The notes under the pieces were generated by a model. It saw only the letters and a program-made list of their open reading frames with translations, was not told where the DNA came from and did no database searches. Below are positions 7,849 through 17,378 of a stretch of DNA of 50,264 bases, piece by piece. Position 1 is the stretch's first letter, and every line of letters begins with the position of its first letter. The stretch lies in contig NZ_AUWR01000075.1 of assembly GCF_000455125.1 (NCBI RefSeq), positions 1 through 50,264 on the forward strand. Direction: 5' to 3'. This DNA comes from Mycobacterium sp. UM_WGJ. Lineage in GTDB: Bacteria; Actinomycetota; Actinomycetes; Mycobacteriales; Mycobacteriaceae. The position numbers and the translations under genes were made by a program.

Positions 7849-7962
7849 GTGAAGGTGAACCCCAGCGTCAAGCCGATCTGCGACAAGTGCAGGGTGATCC
7901 GTCGGCACGGCCGGGTCATGGTGATCTGCTCGGACCCGCGCCACAAGCAGCGCCAGGGCTAG
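7849..7962 (+). CDS. rpmJ: 50S ribosomal protein L36 (zinc-ribbon form)
   Basis: This 37-residue protein starts at GTG 7849 ([20 protein letters not shown]) and ends RHKQRQG at 7962. The C-x2-C at residues 11 and 14, Cys27 and His32 make the zinc ribbon, so this is the zinc-binding C+ paralogue rather than the zinc-independent form. It sits 54 bp after infA in the canonical place. Confidence 0.97.
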
Positions 7963-8141
7963 CAGCTCGTACCCTGCCCGGCCTGGTCGGGCACAGCCAC
8001 AACTGAATGCAGACCTCCCAGTACCAGTGAGCGGATAGGCCGCCCACACACGCCCGGATCGGAGGCCGGGCCCCGGAGCAGTTGGCCGGGAACGGGCTGG
8101 GATCACAACCTCCGTGACGAAGATGAAAGGGGCATGCCCCC
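7963..8141 (+). other. Non-coding spacer between rpmJ and rpsM
   Basis: This is a 179-bp gap, long for a ribosomal operon. It contains a small inverted repeat TGCCCG (7975-7980) and CGGGCA (7988-7993) with a 7-nt loop directly after rpmJ, and a GAAAGGGG purine run before the rpsM ATG. No gene is seen. It could hold an attenuator or a second promoter for rpsM. Confidence 0.5.
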
Positions 8142-8516
8142 ATGGCTCGACTTGTGGGCGTCGACCTGCCGCGCGATAAGCGCATGGAGATCGCGCTGAC
8201 CTATATCTACGGCATCGGCCGTACTCGCTCCAACGAAATCCTGGCCGCGACCGGTATCGACAAGGACCAGCGCAGCAAGGACCTGACTGACGACCAGCTC
8301 ACCCAGTTGCGTGACTACATCGAGCGCAACCTGAAGGTTGAGGGCGACCTGCGCCGCGAGGTGCAGGCCGACATCCGTCGCAAGATTGAGATCGGCTGCT
8401 ACCAGGGTCTGCGGCACCGTCGCGGCCTGCCGGTGCGTGGCCAGCGGACCAAGACCAACGCGCGCACCCGCAAGGGCCCGAAGCGCACCATCGCCGGTAA
8501 GAAGAAGGCCAGGTAA
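8142..8516 (+). CDS. rpsM: 30S ribosomal protein S13
   Basis: S13 sits in the head of the 30S subunit and contacts the P-site tRNA and the 50S bridge. The 124-residue protein starts [20 protein letters not shown]. It carries the helix-hairpin [14 protein letters not shown] and ends in the basic tail [19 protein letters not shown], all characteristic. It is followed after 5 bp by rpsK. Confidence 0.98.
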   Translation: MARLVGVDLPRDKRMEIALTYIYGIGRTRSNEILAATGIDKDQRSKDLTDDQLTQLRDYIERNLKVEGDLRREVQADIRRKIEIGCYQGLRHRRGLPVRGQRTKTNARTRKGPKRTIAGKKKAR

Positions 8517-8521
8517 GACCC

Positions 8522-8932
8522 ATGGCAACCAAGAAAGCGACCGGGCCCAAGAAGGGCCAGAAGACTCGGCGGCGGGAAAAGAAGAACATCCCGCACGGTG
8601 CCGCGCACATCAAGAGCACCTTCAACAACACGATCGTGACGATCACCGACCCGCAGGGCAACGTGATCGCGTGGGCGTCGTCGGGCCACGTGGGCTTCAA
8701 GGGCTCGCGTAAGTCCACCCCGTTCGCTGCGCAGCTGGCCGCCGAGAACGCTGCCCGCAAGGCGCAGGAGCACGGCGTGAAGAAGGTCGACGTGTTCGTC
8801 AAGGGCCCGGGTTCGGGTCGTGAGACCGCGATCCGCTCGCTGCAGGCCGCCGGCCTCGAGGTTGGCGCGATTTCCGATGTCACCCCGCAGCCGCACAACG
8901 GCTGCCGTCCGCCCAAGCGGCGTCGGGTCTAG
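8522..8932 (+). CDS. rpsK: 30S ribosomal protein S11
   Basis: S11 forms part of the platform near the E site. The 136-residue protein has a lysine-rich N-terminal extension ([20 protein letters not shown]). The conserved core follows, with [38 protein letters not shown] and [18 protein letters not shown] at the C-terminus. It lies 5 bp after rpsM and 15 bp before rpsD. Confidence 0.98.
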   Translation: MATKKATGPKKGQKTRRREKKNIPHGAAHIKSTFNNTIVTITDPQGNVIAWASSGHVGFKGSRKSTPFAAQLAAENAARKAQEHGVKKVDVFVKGPGSGRETAIRSLQAAGLEVGAISDVTPQPHNGCRPPKRRRV

Positions 8933-8947
8933 GAGGACTGAAACAAC

Positions 8948-9553
8948 ATGGCTCGTTACACCGGACCCGCCACCCGCAAGTCCCGCCGTCTCGGCGTTGA
9001 CCTCATCGGCGGCGATCAGGCATTCGAAAAGCGGCCCTACCCGCCCGGCCAGCACGGCCGCGCCCGGGTCAAGGAGAGCGAATACCGACTGCAGCTGCAG
9101 GAGAAGCAGAAGGCTCGCTTCACCTACGGCGTGATGGAGAAGCAGTTCCGTCGCTACTACGAGGAAGCTGTCCGTCGCGGCGGCAAGACCGGCGAAGAAC
9201 TGCTGCGCATCCTGGAGAGCCGGCTGGACAACGTGGTTTACCGCGCCGGCCTGGCCCGCACCCGTCGGATGGCCCGTCAGCTGGTCAGCCACGGCCACTT
9301 CACCGTCAACGGTGTGAAGGTCGATGTGCCCAGCTACCAGGTGGCGCAGTACGACATCATCGACGTCAAGGACAAGTCGCTCAACACGGTGCCGTTCCAG
9401 ATCGCCCGTGAGGTCGCCGGCGACCGTCCGATCCCGGGCTGGCTGCAGGTGGTCGGGGAGCGTCAGCGCATCCTGGTCCACCAGCTGCCCGAGCGGGCTC
9501 AGATCGTCGTTCCGCTCACCGAGCAGCTGATCGTCGAGTTCTACTCGAAGTAA
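8948..9553 (+). CDS. rpsD: 30S ribosomal protein S4
   Basis: S4 is a primary 16S rRNA-binding assembly protein and, in many bacteria, the autogenous repressor of its operon. The 201-residue protein begins MARYTGPATRKSRRLGVDL. It has the S4 RNA-binding domain ESRLDNVVYRAGLARTRRMA with QLVSHGHFTVNG, and ends VPLTEQLIVEFYSK. The AGGAGG-like ribosome-binding site lies at the end of rpsK. A strong stem-loop follows the stop, before rpoA. Confidence 0.98.
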   Translation: MARYTGPATRKSRRLGVDLIGGDQAFEKRPYPPGQHGRARVKESEYRLQLQEKQKARFTYGVMEKQFRRYYEEAVRRGGKTGEELLRILESRLDNVVYRAGLARTRRMARQLVSHGHFTVNGVKVDVPSYQVAQYDIIDVKDKSLNTVPFQIAREVAGDRPIPGWLQVVGERQRILVHQLPERAQIVVPLTEQLIVEFYSK

Positions 9554-9557
9554 GACA

Positions 9558-10723
<1,166 letters not shown>

Positions 10724-10731
10724 CGCCCAAC

Positions 10732-10746
10732 CTCTCGATAAGAGAG
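10732..10746 (+). terminator. Small stem-loop after rpoA
   Basis: CTCTC (10732-10736), loop GATAA and GAGAG (10742-10746) form a 5-bp hairpin 8 bp after the rpoA stop, without a U tract. It is weak and more likely a processing or pausing element than a full terminator, since rplQ continues the operon. Confidence 0.35.
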
Positions 10747-10798
10747 CCGTCCCGGCCCTACCTGACACGGGGGTCGGCCCCATTTAGGAGAAGTCGCA

Positions 10799-11359
10799 AT
10801 GCCCAAGCCCACCAAGGGCCCCCGCCTCGGCGGAAAGTCCTCGCACCAGAAGGCGCTGCTGGCCAACTTGGCCACCTCGCTGTTCACTCACGGCCGGATC
10901 AAGACCACCGAGCCGAAGGCGCGGGCATTGCGGCCGTACGCCGAGAAGCTGATCACCCACGCCAAGAAGGGCACGCTGCACAACCGGCGTGAGGTGCTCA
11001 AGAAGATCCGCGACAAGGACGTGGTGCACTCGCTGTTCGCCGAGATCGCCCCGCACTTCGCGGACCGCAGCGGTGGCTACACCCGGATCATCAAGGTCGA
11101 GCCGCGTCAGGGTGACAACGCCCCGATGGCCGTGATCGAGCTGGTTCGGGAGAAGACCGTGACGTCGGAGGCTGACCGCGCTCGCCGCGCTGCGGCCAAG
11201 GCGGACAAGGCTGCCTCCAAGACCGAGAAGGCCGAGAAGCCCGCTGAGGTTGAGGCCGTCGAGGCTGACGAGACGGTCGAAGAGCCGGCCGCCGAGGCGA
11301 CCGAGGCCACCGACGCTGCTGAGGCCACCGATGCGGCCGAGGGTACCGACGAGTCCTGA
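10799..11359 (+). CDS. rplQ: 50S ribosomal protein L17 with acidic tail
   Basis: L17 binds 23S rRNA near the exit tunnel. Residues 1-120 are the conserved core ([59 protein letters not shown]). Residues after about 125 form an Ala/Glu/Lys then Glu/Thr/Ala-rich low-complexity tail ending AEGTDES, an extension usual for mycobacterial L17. Its 186 residues slightly exceed the M. tuberculosis length I recall (about 180). The AGGAGAAG ribosome-binding site precedes the ATG. The 3' end overlaps truA. Confidence 0.98.
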   Translation: MPKPTKGPRLGGKSSHQKALLANLATSLFTHGRIKTTEPKARALRPYAEKLITHAKKGTLHNRREVLKKIRDKDVVHSLFAEIAPHFADRSGGYTRIIKVEPRQGDNAPMAVIELVREKTVTSEADRARRAAAKADKAASKTEKAEKPAEVEAVEADETVEEPAAEATEATDAAEATDAAEGTDES

Positions 11360-12209
11360 CGGTACGGCCGAAGTCGTCCGGCTTCGGCTCGACATCGCCT
11401 ACGACGGCACGGAATTCGCCGGCTGGGCGGTTCAGGCGGGACAGCGCACGGTCGCCGGAGTTCTCGACGAGGCTCTGACGACCGTGTTCCGCACTCCGGT
11501 GCGGTTGTTCGCGGCCGGACGTACCGATACGGGTGTGCACGCCACCGGGCAGGTGGCCCACCTCGATGTTCCGGTTTCGGCGCTACCGCATGCCTATTCG
11601 CGGACCCGGCGGTACGGCGAGCCGGAGTTCCTGGCGCTGACCCGGCGATTGTCGCGCTTCCTGCCGATCGACGTGCGGGTGCTGCGGGTGCAGCGCACCG
11701 TCGCTGAGTTCGATGCCCGGTTCTCGGCGCTGCGCCGCCACTACACCTACCGGTTGTCGACCGCTGCGTACGGGGTGGTGCCGCAGCAGGCCCGCTACAT
11801 CACCGCGTGGTCGCGTCCGCTGGACGTCGACGCGATGGCCGAGGCCTCCCGGACTCTGGTGGGGCTGCATGACTTTGCGGCCTTCTGCCGGCACCGCGAG
11901 GGCGCAACCACCATTCGCGACCTGCAGCGTCTGGACTGGGTTCGCGACGGTGATCTGGTCACTGCGCACGTCAGCGCCGACGCGTTCTGCTGGTCGATGG
12001 TGCGTTCCCTGGTCGGGGCGGTGCTGGCGGTCGGTGAGCGCCGGCGCGATGCCGCCTGGTGCGCCGATCTGCTGAACGCGCAGCGCCGATCCAGCGATTT
12101 CACCGCCGCACCCGCCCGCGGGCTGACCTTGGTCGGCGTCGACTACCCGCCGGACGATCAGCTGGGGGCGCGCACGATCATCACCCGGGATCTGCGGAAG
12201 CCCTGCTGA
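11331..12209 (+). CDS. truA: tRNA pseudouridine(38-40) synthase TruA
   Basis: TruA isomerises uridines 38, 39 and 40 in the tRNA anticodon arm. The 292-residue protein has [22 protein letters not shown] cut here into [16 protein letters not shown], then the active-site [17 protein letters not shown] with the catalytic Asp at residue 66. Later come [12 protein letters not shown] and [17 protein letters not shown]. The only in-frame start codon close to the conserved core is ATG 11331, 29 bp inside rplQ, so the two genes overlap. It ends the ribosomal operon and converges with a cutinase gene 66 bp on. Confidence 0.95.
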   Translation: MRPRVPTSPDGTAEVVRLRLDIAYDGTEFAGWAVQAGQRTVAGVLDEALTTVFRTPVRLFAAGRTDTGVHATGQVAHLDVPVSALPHAYSRTRRYGEPEFLALTRRLSRFLPIDVRVLRVQRTVAEFDARFSALRRHYTYRLSTAAYGVVPQQARYITAWSRPLDVDAMAEASRTLVGLHDFAAFCRHREGATTIRDLQRLDWVRDGDLVTAHVSADAFCWSMVRSLVGAVLAVGERRRDAAWCADLLNAQRRSSDFTAAPARGLTLVGVDYPPDDQLGARTIITRDLRKPC

Positions 12210-12275
12210 TCGTCGCGAGATCGTGCTGAACGCAGGTGGCTACTCGAACCTGTCCTGCGAGAACGCCCGACAGCG

Positions 12276-12911
12276 CTACAGCAGGCCGGCGACGAACGAA
12301 GCGGCCTGATTGGTCATGCCCGGTGTGTAGCCGGAGTGCGCGGAGAACATGCGCCCAGGCGAGCAGACCGGGTCGCCATCGGTGCACAGGTCGATGGTCT
12401 TGAATCCGTAGACCGGACTGTTGGTCAGCGGTTGCCCGATCTTGTTCGACGGGTTGCCGAACACCGCGATCGCCGCGACGTGGTCGGCGGCCTCGGGGGG
12501 CAGCGGCGCGGTGAAACCGAAGCCCGGCACCGGTGCCGCCGCCACGATGTCGATGATCGCCGCGCCCTGCGAGTAGCCGCCGAGGACCAGGCGGGTGCCC
12601 GGGCAGTTCTCCACCATCCACATGATGTGGCCGCTGGCGTCGTTGGCGCCGTCGGCGGCCCGGCCAAAGTCATAGCTGGCCGGGTAGTTGACCGCATAGG
12701 CGCCGACCGATCGGGACGTCCGGTTCCGCAAAGCGCTGACCAGGCCGTCGCCGACCCGACCCAGGCCCGGCGGCTCGCTGGTGCCGCGAGCGAACACCAC
12801 CTCGACATCGGGGCAACCGTCAGCCGAGGCGGTCGGCGTCGATGACGCGGTGGGGTCCATCAGCAGCGCTGCGGCAGCGACCCCTGCCGCCAGGACGCGG
12901 AATGCCTTCAT
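12276..12911 (-). CDS. Secreted cutinase-family esterase
   Basis: This 211-residue alpha/beta hydrolase has a signal peptide (residues 1 to about 30, ending TASA). The mature core starts [17 protein letters not shown]. The catalytic set reads GGYSQGA with Ser114, CTDGDPVC with Asp180, and SAHSGYTPGM with His192, all typical. Mycobacterial cutinases hydrolyse lipid esters outside the cell. It lies between truA and a second cutinase 58 bp upstream on the same strand. In position it corresponds to the cut4 gene of M. tuberculosis, next to cut3 and ESX-4, but I have not shown orthology. Confidence 0.94.
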   Translation of the reverse strand: MKAFRVLAAGVAAAALLMDPTASSTPTASADGCPDVEVVFARGTSEPPGLGRVGDGLVSALRNRTSRSVGAYAVNYPASYDFGRAADGANDASGHIMWMVENCPGTRLVLGGYSQGAAIIDIVAAAPVPGFGFTAPLPPEAADHVAAIAVFGNPSNKIGQPLTNSPVYGFKTIDLCTDGDPVCSPGRMFSAHSGYTPGMTNQAASFVAGLL

Positions 12912-12969
12912 GGTGAACGATAGTAGCGAAAATAAGCCTTGATGAGCTAACTAAAACGGGTGGGTCCCG

Positions 12970-13665
12970 TCACGGCGCCAGCGTCGGCGCCGGGCCCGCA
13001 GCCCGCAGCCGGCCGGCGATGAAGTTCGCCGCCTGGCTGGTCAGCGCCGGGATGTAGCCGTCGGTGTGATCGGTCCACTCGTTGCCGGGGCCCTCGTGAC
13101 AGATCGGGTCACCCGGGTTGCACAGGTCGAGAGCCTTCGAACCGAACAGGGCGCTCTGCACGCTGATCGGTCCGCCGGTGCGGTCGGCAGGGTTACCGAA
13201 CGTGGTCACCGCCACCACCTGGTCGGCGTACTGCGCCGGCAGCTGGTTGCCCCAAGTGATGCCGCCGACCTGGGTGCCGGTCACGATGTCGATGACCGAG
13301 GCGCCCTGCGAGTAGCCGCCCAGCACCAGCTGGGTGTCCGGGCAGACTTCAGCCGCCGCCTTGACCCGCTTGATCACGTCGTTGGCGCCGTCGCCGCCAC
13401 CCAGCTGCAGCCGGCCGGCGGGGTAGTTGACCGCGTACTCGTCGACCTTCTTGGAGGTCTGCTGGCGCAGCGAGTCGATCATGGCCCGGCCGACGCGGCC
13501 GACGCCCGGGGGCTCGCTGGTGCCGCGGGCGAAGATGACCTCGACGTCCGGGCAGTCGTAGGCGGTCGCCACCGGGACGACGCTCGGCGCTACTGCCGGA
13601 AGCGTCAGCAGTGCGCCTGCCATCAATGTCGCGGAAAAAATGCTGCTCAGCTGAACAAAACGCAT
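12970..13665 (-). CDS. Secreted cutinase-family esterase, second copy
   Basis: This 231-residue protein has a signal peptide (ending VATA at about residue 35), then [20 protein letters not shown]. The catalytic residues are GGYSQGA with Ser119, LCNPGDPIC with Asp186, and [13 protein letters not shown] with His200. It is clearly paralogous to the neighbouring cutinase and probably cotranscribed upstream of it. It is divergent from eccB4 with 85 bp between. Position matches cut3 of M. tuberculosis. Likely substrates are extracellular or envelope lipid esters. Confidence 0.94.
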   Translation of the reverse strand: MRFVQLSSIFSATLMAGALLTLPAVAPSVVPVATAYDCPDVEVIFARGTSEPPGVGRVGRAMIDSLRQQTSKKVDEYAVNYPAGRLQLGGGDGANDVIKRVKAAAEVCPDTQLVLGGYSQGASVIDIVTGTQVGGITWGNQLPAQYADQVVAVTTFGNPADRTGGPISVQSALFGSKALDLCNPGDPICHEGPGNEWTDHTDGYIPALTSQAANFIAGRLRAAGPAPTLAP

Positions 13666-13750
13666 ACCCGAGATGGTACCGAAGCCCGAATCCGATACCG
13701 ACGGGACTGTGGATGGCCGTATACGGCCGCACCGGTCTCACGAATAGCCT

Positions 13751-14854
13751 GTGGCCGAAATGGCCAGGCGATCGACGACGCAGCTTCAGCTCAGCGCGCA
13801 CCGCTTCCTGGCCCGCCGGATGGAACGGGCGCTGCGGTGCGGGCAGGTCACGGGCGGCGCGGTCCCCGGTCGAAGCGCGCTGGCCCGGGGCTGGCTGGTG
13901 AGCATGGTCGTGGCCGTCGGCGCGATCCTGCTGGCCGTCGTACGGCCACATCCGGTCCTGGGTGATGCGCCGATCGTGCTGGACCGCGCGACCGGGGCGC
14001 TCTACGTCCGCATCGGCGACACGGTGCATCCGGTGTACAACCTCGCGTCGGCGCGGCTGATCACCGGGGCGGCCGACCCTCGACCGGTGGACGGCAACGC
14101 GGTCGGCCGGGCCCGGCGCGGCGCGCCGCTGGGCATCCCGGGTGCGCCGGGCGTGCTCGGGGCGCCACTGCCGGACACGGTGGCGTGGTCGTTGTGCGAG
14201 GACTCGGCCGGCACCGTCCTTTTAGTCGGTGCCGATCCGTCCGGGCGCCTCGACCCACCGCAGGCCATACCGGTCAGCTCCGAAGCAGGGGCAACCTATC
14301 TGCTCCTCGACGGGCGGCGGGTTGCGGTCGACCCTGCTGACCCGCTGCTGGACTCCGCCGTGCCGAGACGGGTCTCGGCGTTGTTGCTCAACGCGATCCC
14401 CGAAGCCCCGCCGGTCGACCTTGGTAGGGCGGGCCCGTTGGTGGGCTCGGCCCCGGCCACGTTGTGCGTGCACTGGCGCGTCGACGAAGCGGCCGGGATC
14501 ACCCTGTCGAGTGGGGCGCGTCTACCGGCGGGGGCGTCGCCGACCGCGCTGGCCCACGCCGACGGGTCTGGCCCCGCCTTGGACGGGGTCTATCTGCCGC
14601 CCGGGCACAGTGCCTACGTGCGGGCGGCCGACACCTCGGGTCACGCGGGCGGTGTCGGCTATCTGATCGCCGAGAGCGGGGTGCGGTTCACCGTCGACGA
14701 CGACGATGCGGCGCGCAGGCTGGGACTGCCCGCAGTGGCCACCGGGGTGCCGTGGCCGCTGTTGGCCGGGTTGCCGGCCGGCCCCCGTCTCAGTCGTGAC
14801 CAGGCGATGCTGAGCCGGGACGCGGTGCCCGGCCCGACAGCGCCCGACCGGTGA
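13751..14854 (+). CDS. eccB4: ESX-4 type VII secretion core protein EccB
   Basis: EccB is a membrane ATP-binding core component of type VII secretion. The protein opens with the EccB signature MARRSTTQLQLSAHRFLARR (from ATG 13760; GTG 13751 gives 3 more residues). One membrane segment follows at about residues 47-64, and then the periplasmic repeat domain. Typical pieces are GALYVRIGDTVHPVYNLASARLITG cut here to LYVRIGDTVHPVYNLAS, and the C-terminal PAGPRLSRDQAMLSRD. At about 367 residues it is shorter than the roughly 470 I recall for M. tuberculosis EccB4, while both ends are intact, so an internal part looks compressed. The last 65 bp overlap mycP4 on the other strand. Confidence 0.93.
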   Translation: MAEMARRSTTQLQLSAHRFLARRMERALRCGQVTGGAVPGRSALARGWLVSMVVAVGAILLAVVRPHPVLGDAPIVLDRATGALYVRIGDTVHPVYNLASARLITGAADPRPVDGNAVGRARRGAPLGIPGAPGVLGAPLPDTVAWSLCEDSAGTVLLVGADPSGRLDPPQAIPVSSEAGATYLLLDGRRVAVDPADPLLDSAVPRRVSALLLNAIPEAPPVDLGRAGPLVGSAPATLCVHWRVDEAAGITLSSGARLPAGASPTALAHADGSGPALDGVYLPPGHSAYVRAADTSGHAGGVGYLIAESGVRFTVDDDDAARRLGLPAVATGVPWPLLAGLPAGPRLSRDQAMLSRDAVPGPTAPDR

Positions 14855-16097
14855 GGGCTGCCAGCAGCAACGCCAATAGGGCCGCCGTGCCGACGATCGC
14901 GGTGCGCAGCCCGGCTGGCGCGGCTTCGGCAGCGGGTTCGAGGTCAGGGGCGGGACGCGACAGAGGCGGGGCGGGCCGGGGCGGCTCGGCGGAGGTGGCC
15001 ACGTCAAAGGTGAGCGCCGCCAACACGTCCACCACACCGGCACCGACGAGATCATCACGCCCGCCCGGTGGGTGATGGGCGGTGGCCCTGATCCGGTCCA
15101 TCACCTGGTGCGGCGTCCACTGCGGAAACCTCGAGCGGATCAGCGCCGCCAGCCCGCTGACCACCGGAGCGGCGAAACTGGTGCCGCTCAACGGCGAGTC
15201 GTCGAGGGTATCGGCCAGCGCATCGCCGACGGTACTCAACGAGAGCACCGCTTCGCCGGGCGCTGCCACATCCACCCACGGACCGGGCAGGGTGAACGCC
15301 GAGGCGACGCCGCGCGAGTTCACCGAGCCCACGGTCAGCACGTAGTTGTCGTACCAGGCCGGCGTGACGATCATGGGTTCCTGGGCCCCGCAACCCTGGT
15401 CGGTGTTGCCGGCTGCTGCGACGACGACGCTGTTCTTGATCTCGACCGCGTACGCCAGGGCAGCGCCCAGCGCGCGGTCGTCGAGTCCGGTACGGGCGGG
15501 CCGGCAGGCCACCGTGGAGATGTTGATCACCGACGCACCCAGGTCGGCCGCGGTACGTACCGCCTTGGCCAGGATGTCGACGTCGCCGATACCTGCGGCG
15601 TCGCCGAGTGCCGCGAACCGGGTGCTGGACGCGCGGATGCCGATCACGGTGGCCAGCGGTGCCACGCCGCTGAACCCGTCGGTCACGGGATCCGCTGCGG
15701 CCGCGATGATTCCGGCGACCAGGGTGCCGTGTCCATCGCAATCCCGGGTGCCGTCGCCGGTGGAGACGTAGTCACCGCCGCCGATCAGTCCGGGTAGCCG
15801 CCGGTGCGGGGCAACACCGGTGTCGATCACCGCGACCCGCTGACCGGCACCGCGAGTGAGCGCCCAGGCCGCCGCCAGGTCCAGCCCGGCGAGCTGGGTC
15901 GGGGCCGCACCTGGCCCCAGCGTGCCCACCGCGCACACCTCACGTTGCACCGTTGGCCGCTCCGGCGTGGCCGGCGCCGGGGCAGGAACCAGGGTGCGGT
16001 CGACCGGCGGCGGTGTAACCGCGCTGGCCGGTGGCGCGGCCGCCGTCACCGCGATCGTGGCGGCCGCCAGTAGCCGAGCGATCCGGGTACGCGGCAC
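14790..16097 (-). CDS. mycP4: ESX-4 mycosin (subtilisin-like protease) MycP4
   Basis: Mycosins are membrane-anchored serine proteases of type VII secretion systems. The 435-residue protein has a signal peptide (to about residue 26) and the subtilase triad: VAVIDTGV with Asp92, CDGHGTLVAG with His123 and LSGTSFAAP with Ser307. The oxyanion Asn lies in VVVAAAGNTDQG. A proline-rich linker and a C-terminal membrane helix (about 400-422) complete it. It starts 3 bp after the eccD4 stop, so the two form a minus-strand operon. Its 3' end overlaps eccB4 tail to tail by 65 bp. Confidence 0.95.
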   Translation of the reverse strand: MPRTRIARLLAAATIAVTAAAPPASAVTPPPVDRTLVPAPAPATPERPTVQREVCAVGTLGPGAAPTQLAGLDLAAAWALTRGAGQRVAVIDTGVAPHRRLPGLIGGGDYVSTGDGTRDCDGHGTLVAGIIAAAADPVTDGFSGVAPLATVIGIRASSTRFAALGDAAGIGDVDILAKAVRTAADLGASVINISTVACRPARTGLDDRALGAALAYAVEIKNSVVVAAAGNTDQGCGAQEPMIVTPAWYDNYVLTVGSVNSRGVASAFTLPGPWVDVAAPGEAVLSLSTVGDALADTLDDSPLSGTSFAAPVVSGLAALIRSRFPQWTPHQVMDRIRATAHHPPGGRDDLVGAGVVDVLAALTFDVATSAEPPRPAPPLSRPAPDLEPAAEAAPAGLRTAIVGTAALLALLLAALTGRALSGRAPRPGSASPGHD

Positions 16098-16100
16098 GGC

Positions 16101-17264
16101 TCAGCCGATACTCAATCCGCGGGCCAGGCTGTAGAACCCGCACACCCAACACGCCAGCGGCGCCAAGGATCCGAGAGCCAGGCCCTCCATCACCTCGGCG
16201 ACCCGCCGGATGAGCGGGGACGCGGTCGGAGCCGTGAAGCCCAGTCCGAGCGCCGTCGCGACAAGCATCACGGCCAGCGCCGCCGGCCATTGCGCCGTTG
16301 TGCTGCTTGCCGCGGCGAGCAGGCCGACCGCCAGTGTGGCGGTACCGCCGGCGATCAGCGCCGCGACCTGCACGCCGTCGGTGTGCGAGCGGGCGCGCAG
16401 TGCCAGCGCCATGCCGGCCGTCGCCGCGAACACTGCGCCGACCATGCGGGGCGCCCCGGCACCCGGTGATCCGGCGACCACCGCGGCAGCGCCCAGAGTC
16501 GCCGACGCCGCAGTCGCCGCAACCAATCCGGTCACCAGGTGGTGCGTCTCGGCTACCTGCGCCGGCACGGCTTGTCCCCGGCGGAACAACCCGGTGGCCG
16601 CGGCCGCCGCTCGGCCGGCGACTCGGAGCATGCCGACTCCGGCGACAACCGCCGCGGCTCCCGCCCGCGGCAGCGCAATTCCTGTCACCGCGACGGTCAT
16701 TCCCGCGACGGCACCCAGTACCGCCAATCCGGCCAGGCAGCACAATGTGGTGCGCACCAACCCGTTGCAGCCACTCGGTGGGACGGCCATCAGGGCGACC
16801 GCGCCGGTGGCCGCGACCGCCAACAGCGCGTTTGGGGCGCCGGGGCCGCCCGGAGTCGCCACGAAGCCGGCCACCCCGGCCAGCCCGGACGCGGCGAGCG
16901 CAGCGCTGAGCCGGCAAGCCGTAGGACTCCATGGGCGCTCGATGTTGCGCACCGCGGCCGCCACCTCTTCGGCGGGATCGTCGAACGACACTTGTGGGGC
17001 CGGACATTCAGCGTGGCTCAACACCAGGGTGGCGCCATCGCGGATACCTTGCTGAGAAAGGGTTTTCGTGCCGTTTAGTGCGGCTCGTCCCGGCTCGAAG
17101 AGCCGATAGGGCCGCAGCGAGTCCGGGCTGGCTAGGCACGGCATCAGCTCGAGGACAGCCGCGATCAGAACCGCCACCGGCACCCTGGACGGGAGCGTCA
17201 GATCGGCGTGCGCATTAGCGGCGTGTACCGCTACCCGACGCAGGCCGGAATCCGGATCTGACAC
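16101..17264 (-). CDS. eccD4: ESX-4 type VII secretion membrane protein EccD
   Basis: EccD forms the membrane vestibule of the type VII channel. The N-terminal ubiquitin-like domain (about residues 5-85) reads LRRVAVHAANAHADLTLP and later GIRDGATLVLSHAE. It is followed by roughly nine to eleven hydrophobic segments to the C-terminus. The start is GTG 17264, supported by AAAGGAGAA eight bases upstream, giving 387 residues. A longer open frame extends upstream but crosses the eccC4 promoter region. M. tuberculosis EccD4 is, as I recall, about 467 residues, so this is a compact version. It is divergent from eccC4. Confidence 0.93.
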   Translation of the reverse strand: MSDPDSGLRRVAVHAANAHADLTLPSRVPVAVLIAAVLELMPCLASPDSLRPYRLFEPGRAALNGTKTLSQQGIRDGATLVLSHAECPAPQVSFDDPAEEVAAAVRNIERPWSPTACRLSAALAASGLAGVAGFVATPGGPGAPNALLAVAATGAVALMAVPPSGCNGLVRTTLCCLAGLAVLGAVAGMTVAVTGIALPRAGAAAVVAGVGMLRVAGRAAAAATGLFRRGQAVPAQVAETHHLVTGLVAATAASATLGAAAVVAGSPGAGAPRMVGAVFAATAGMALALRARSHTDGVQVAALIAGGTATLAVGLLAAASSTTAQWPAALAVMLVATALGLGFTAPTASPLIRRVAEVMEGLALGSLAPLACWVCGFYSLARGLSIG

Positions 17265-17378
17265 GGCACGTTCTCCTTTCGGCTTCGTTGCTCGCACGCT
17301 ACTGATCCGGCTGCGGAGAGGATTGCGACTATCCACAGCCGACTTGCCGGTGAAATCGGCGGTGCCTACGGTGTGCCG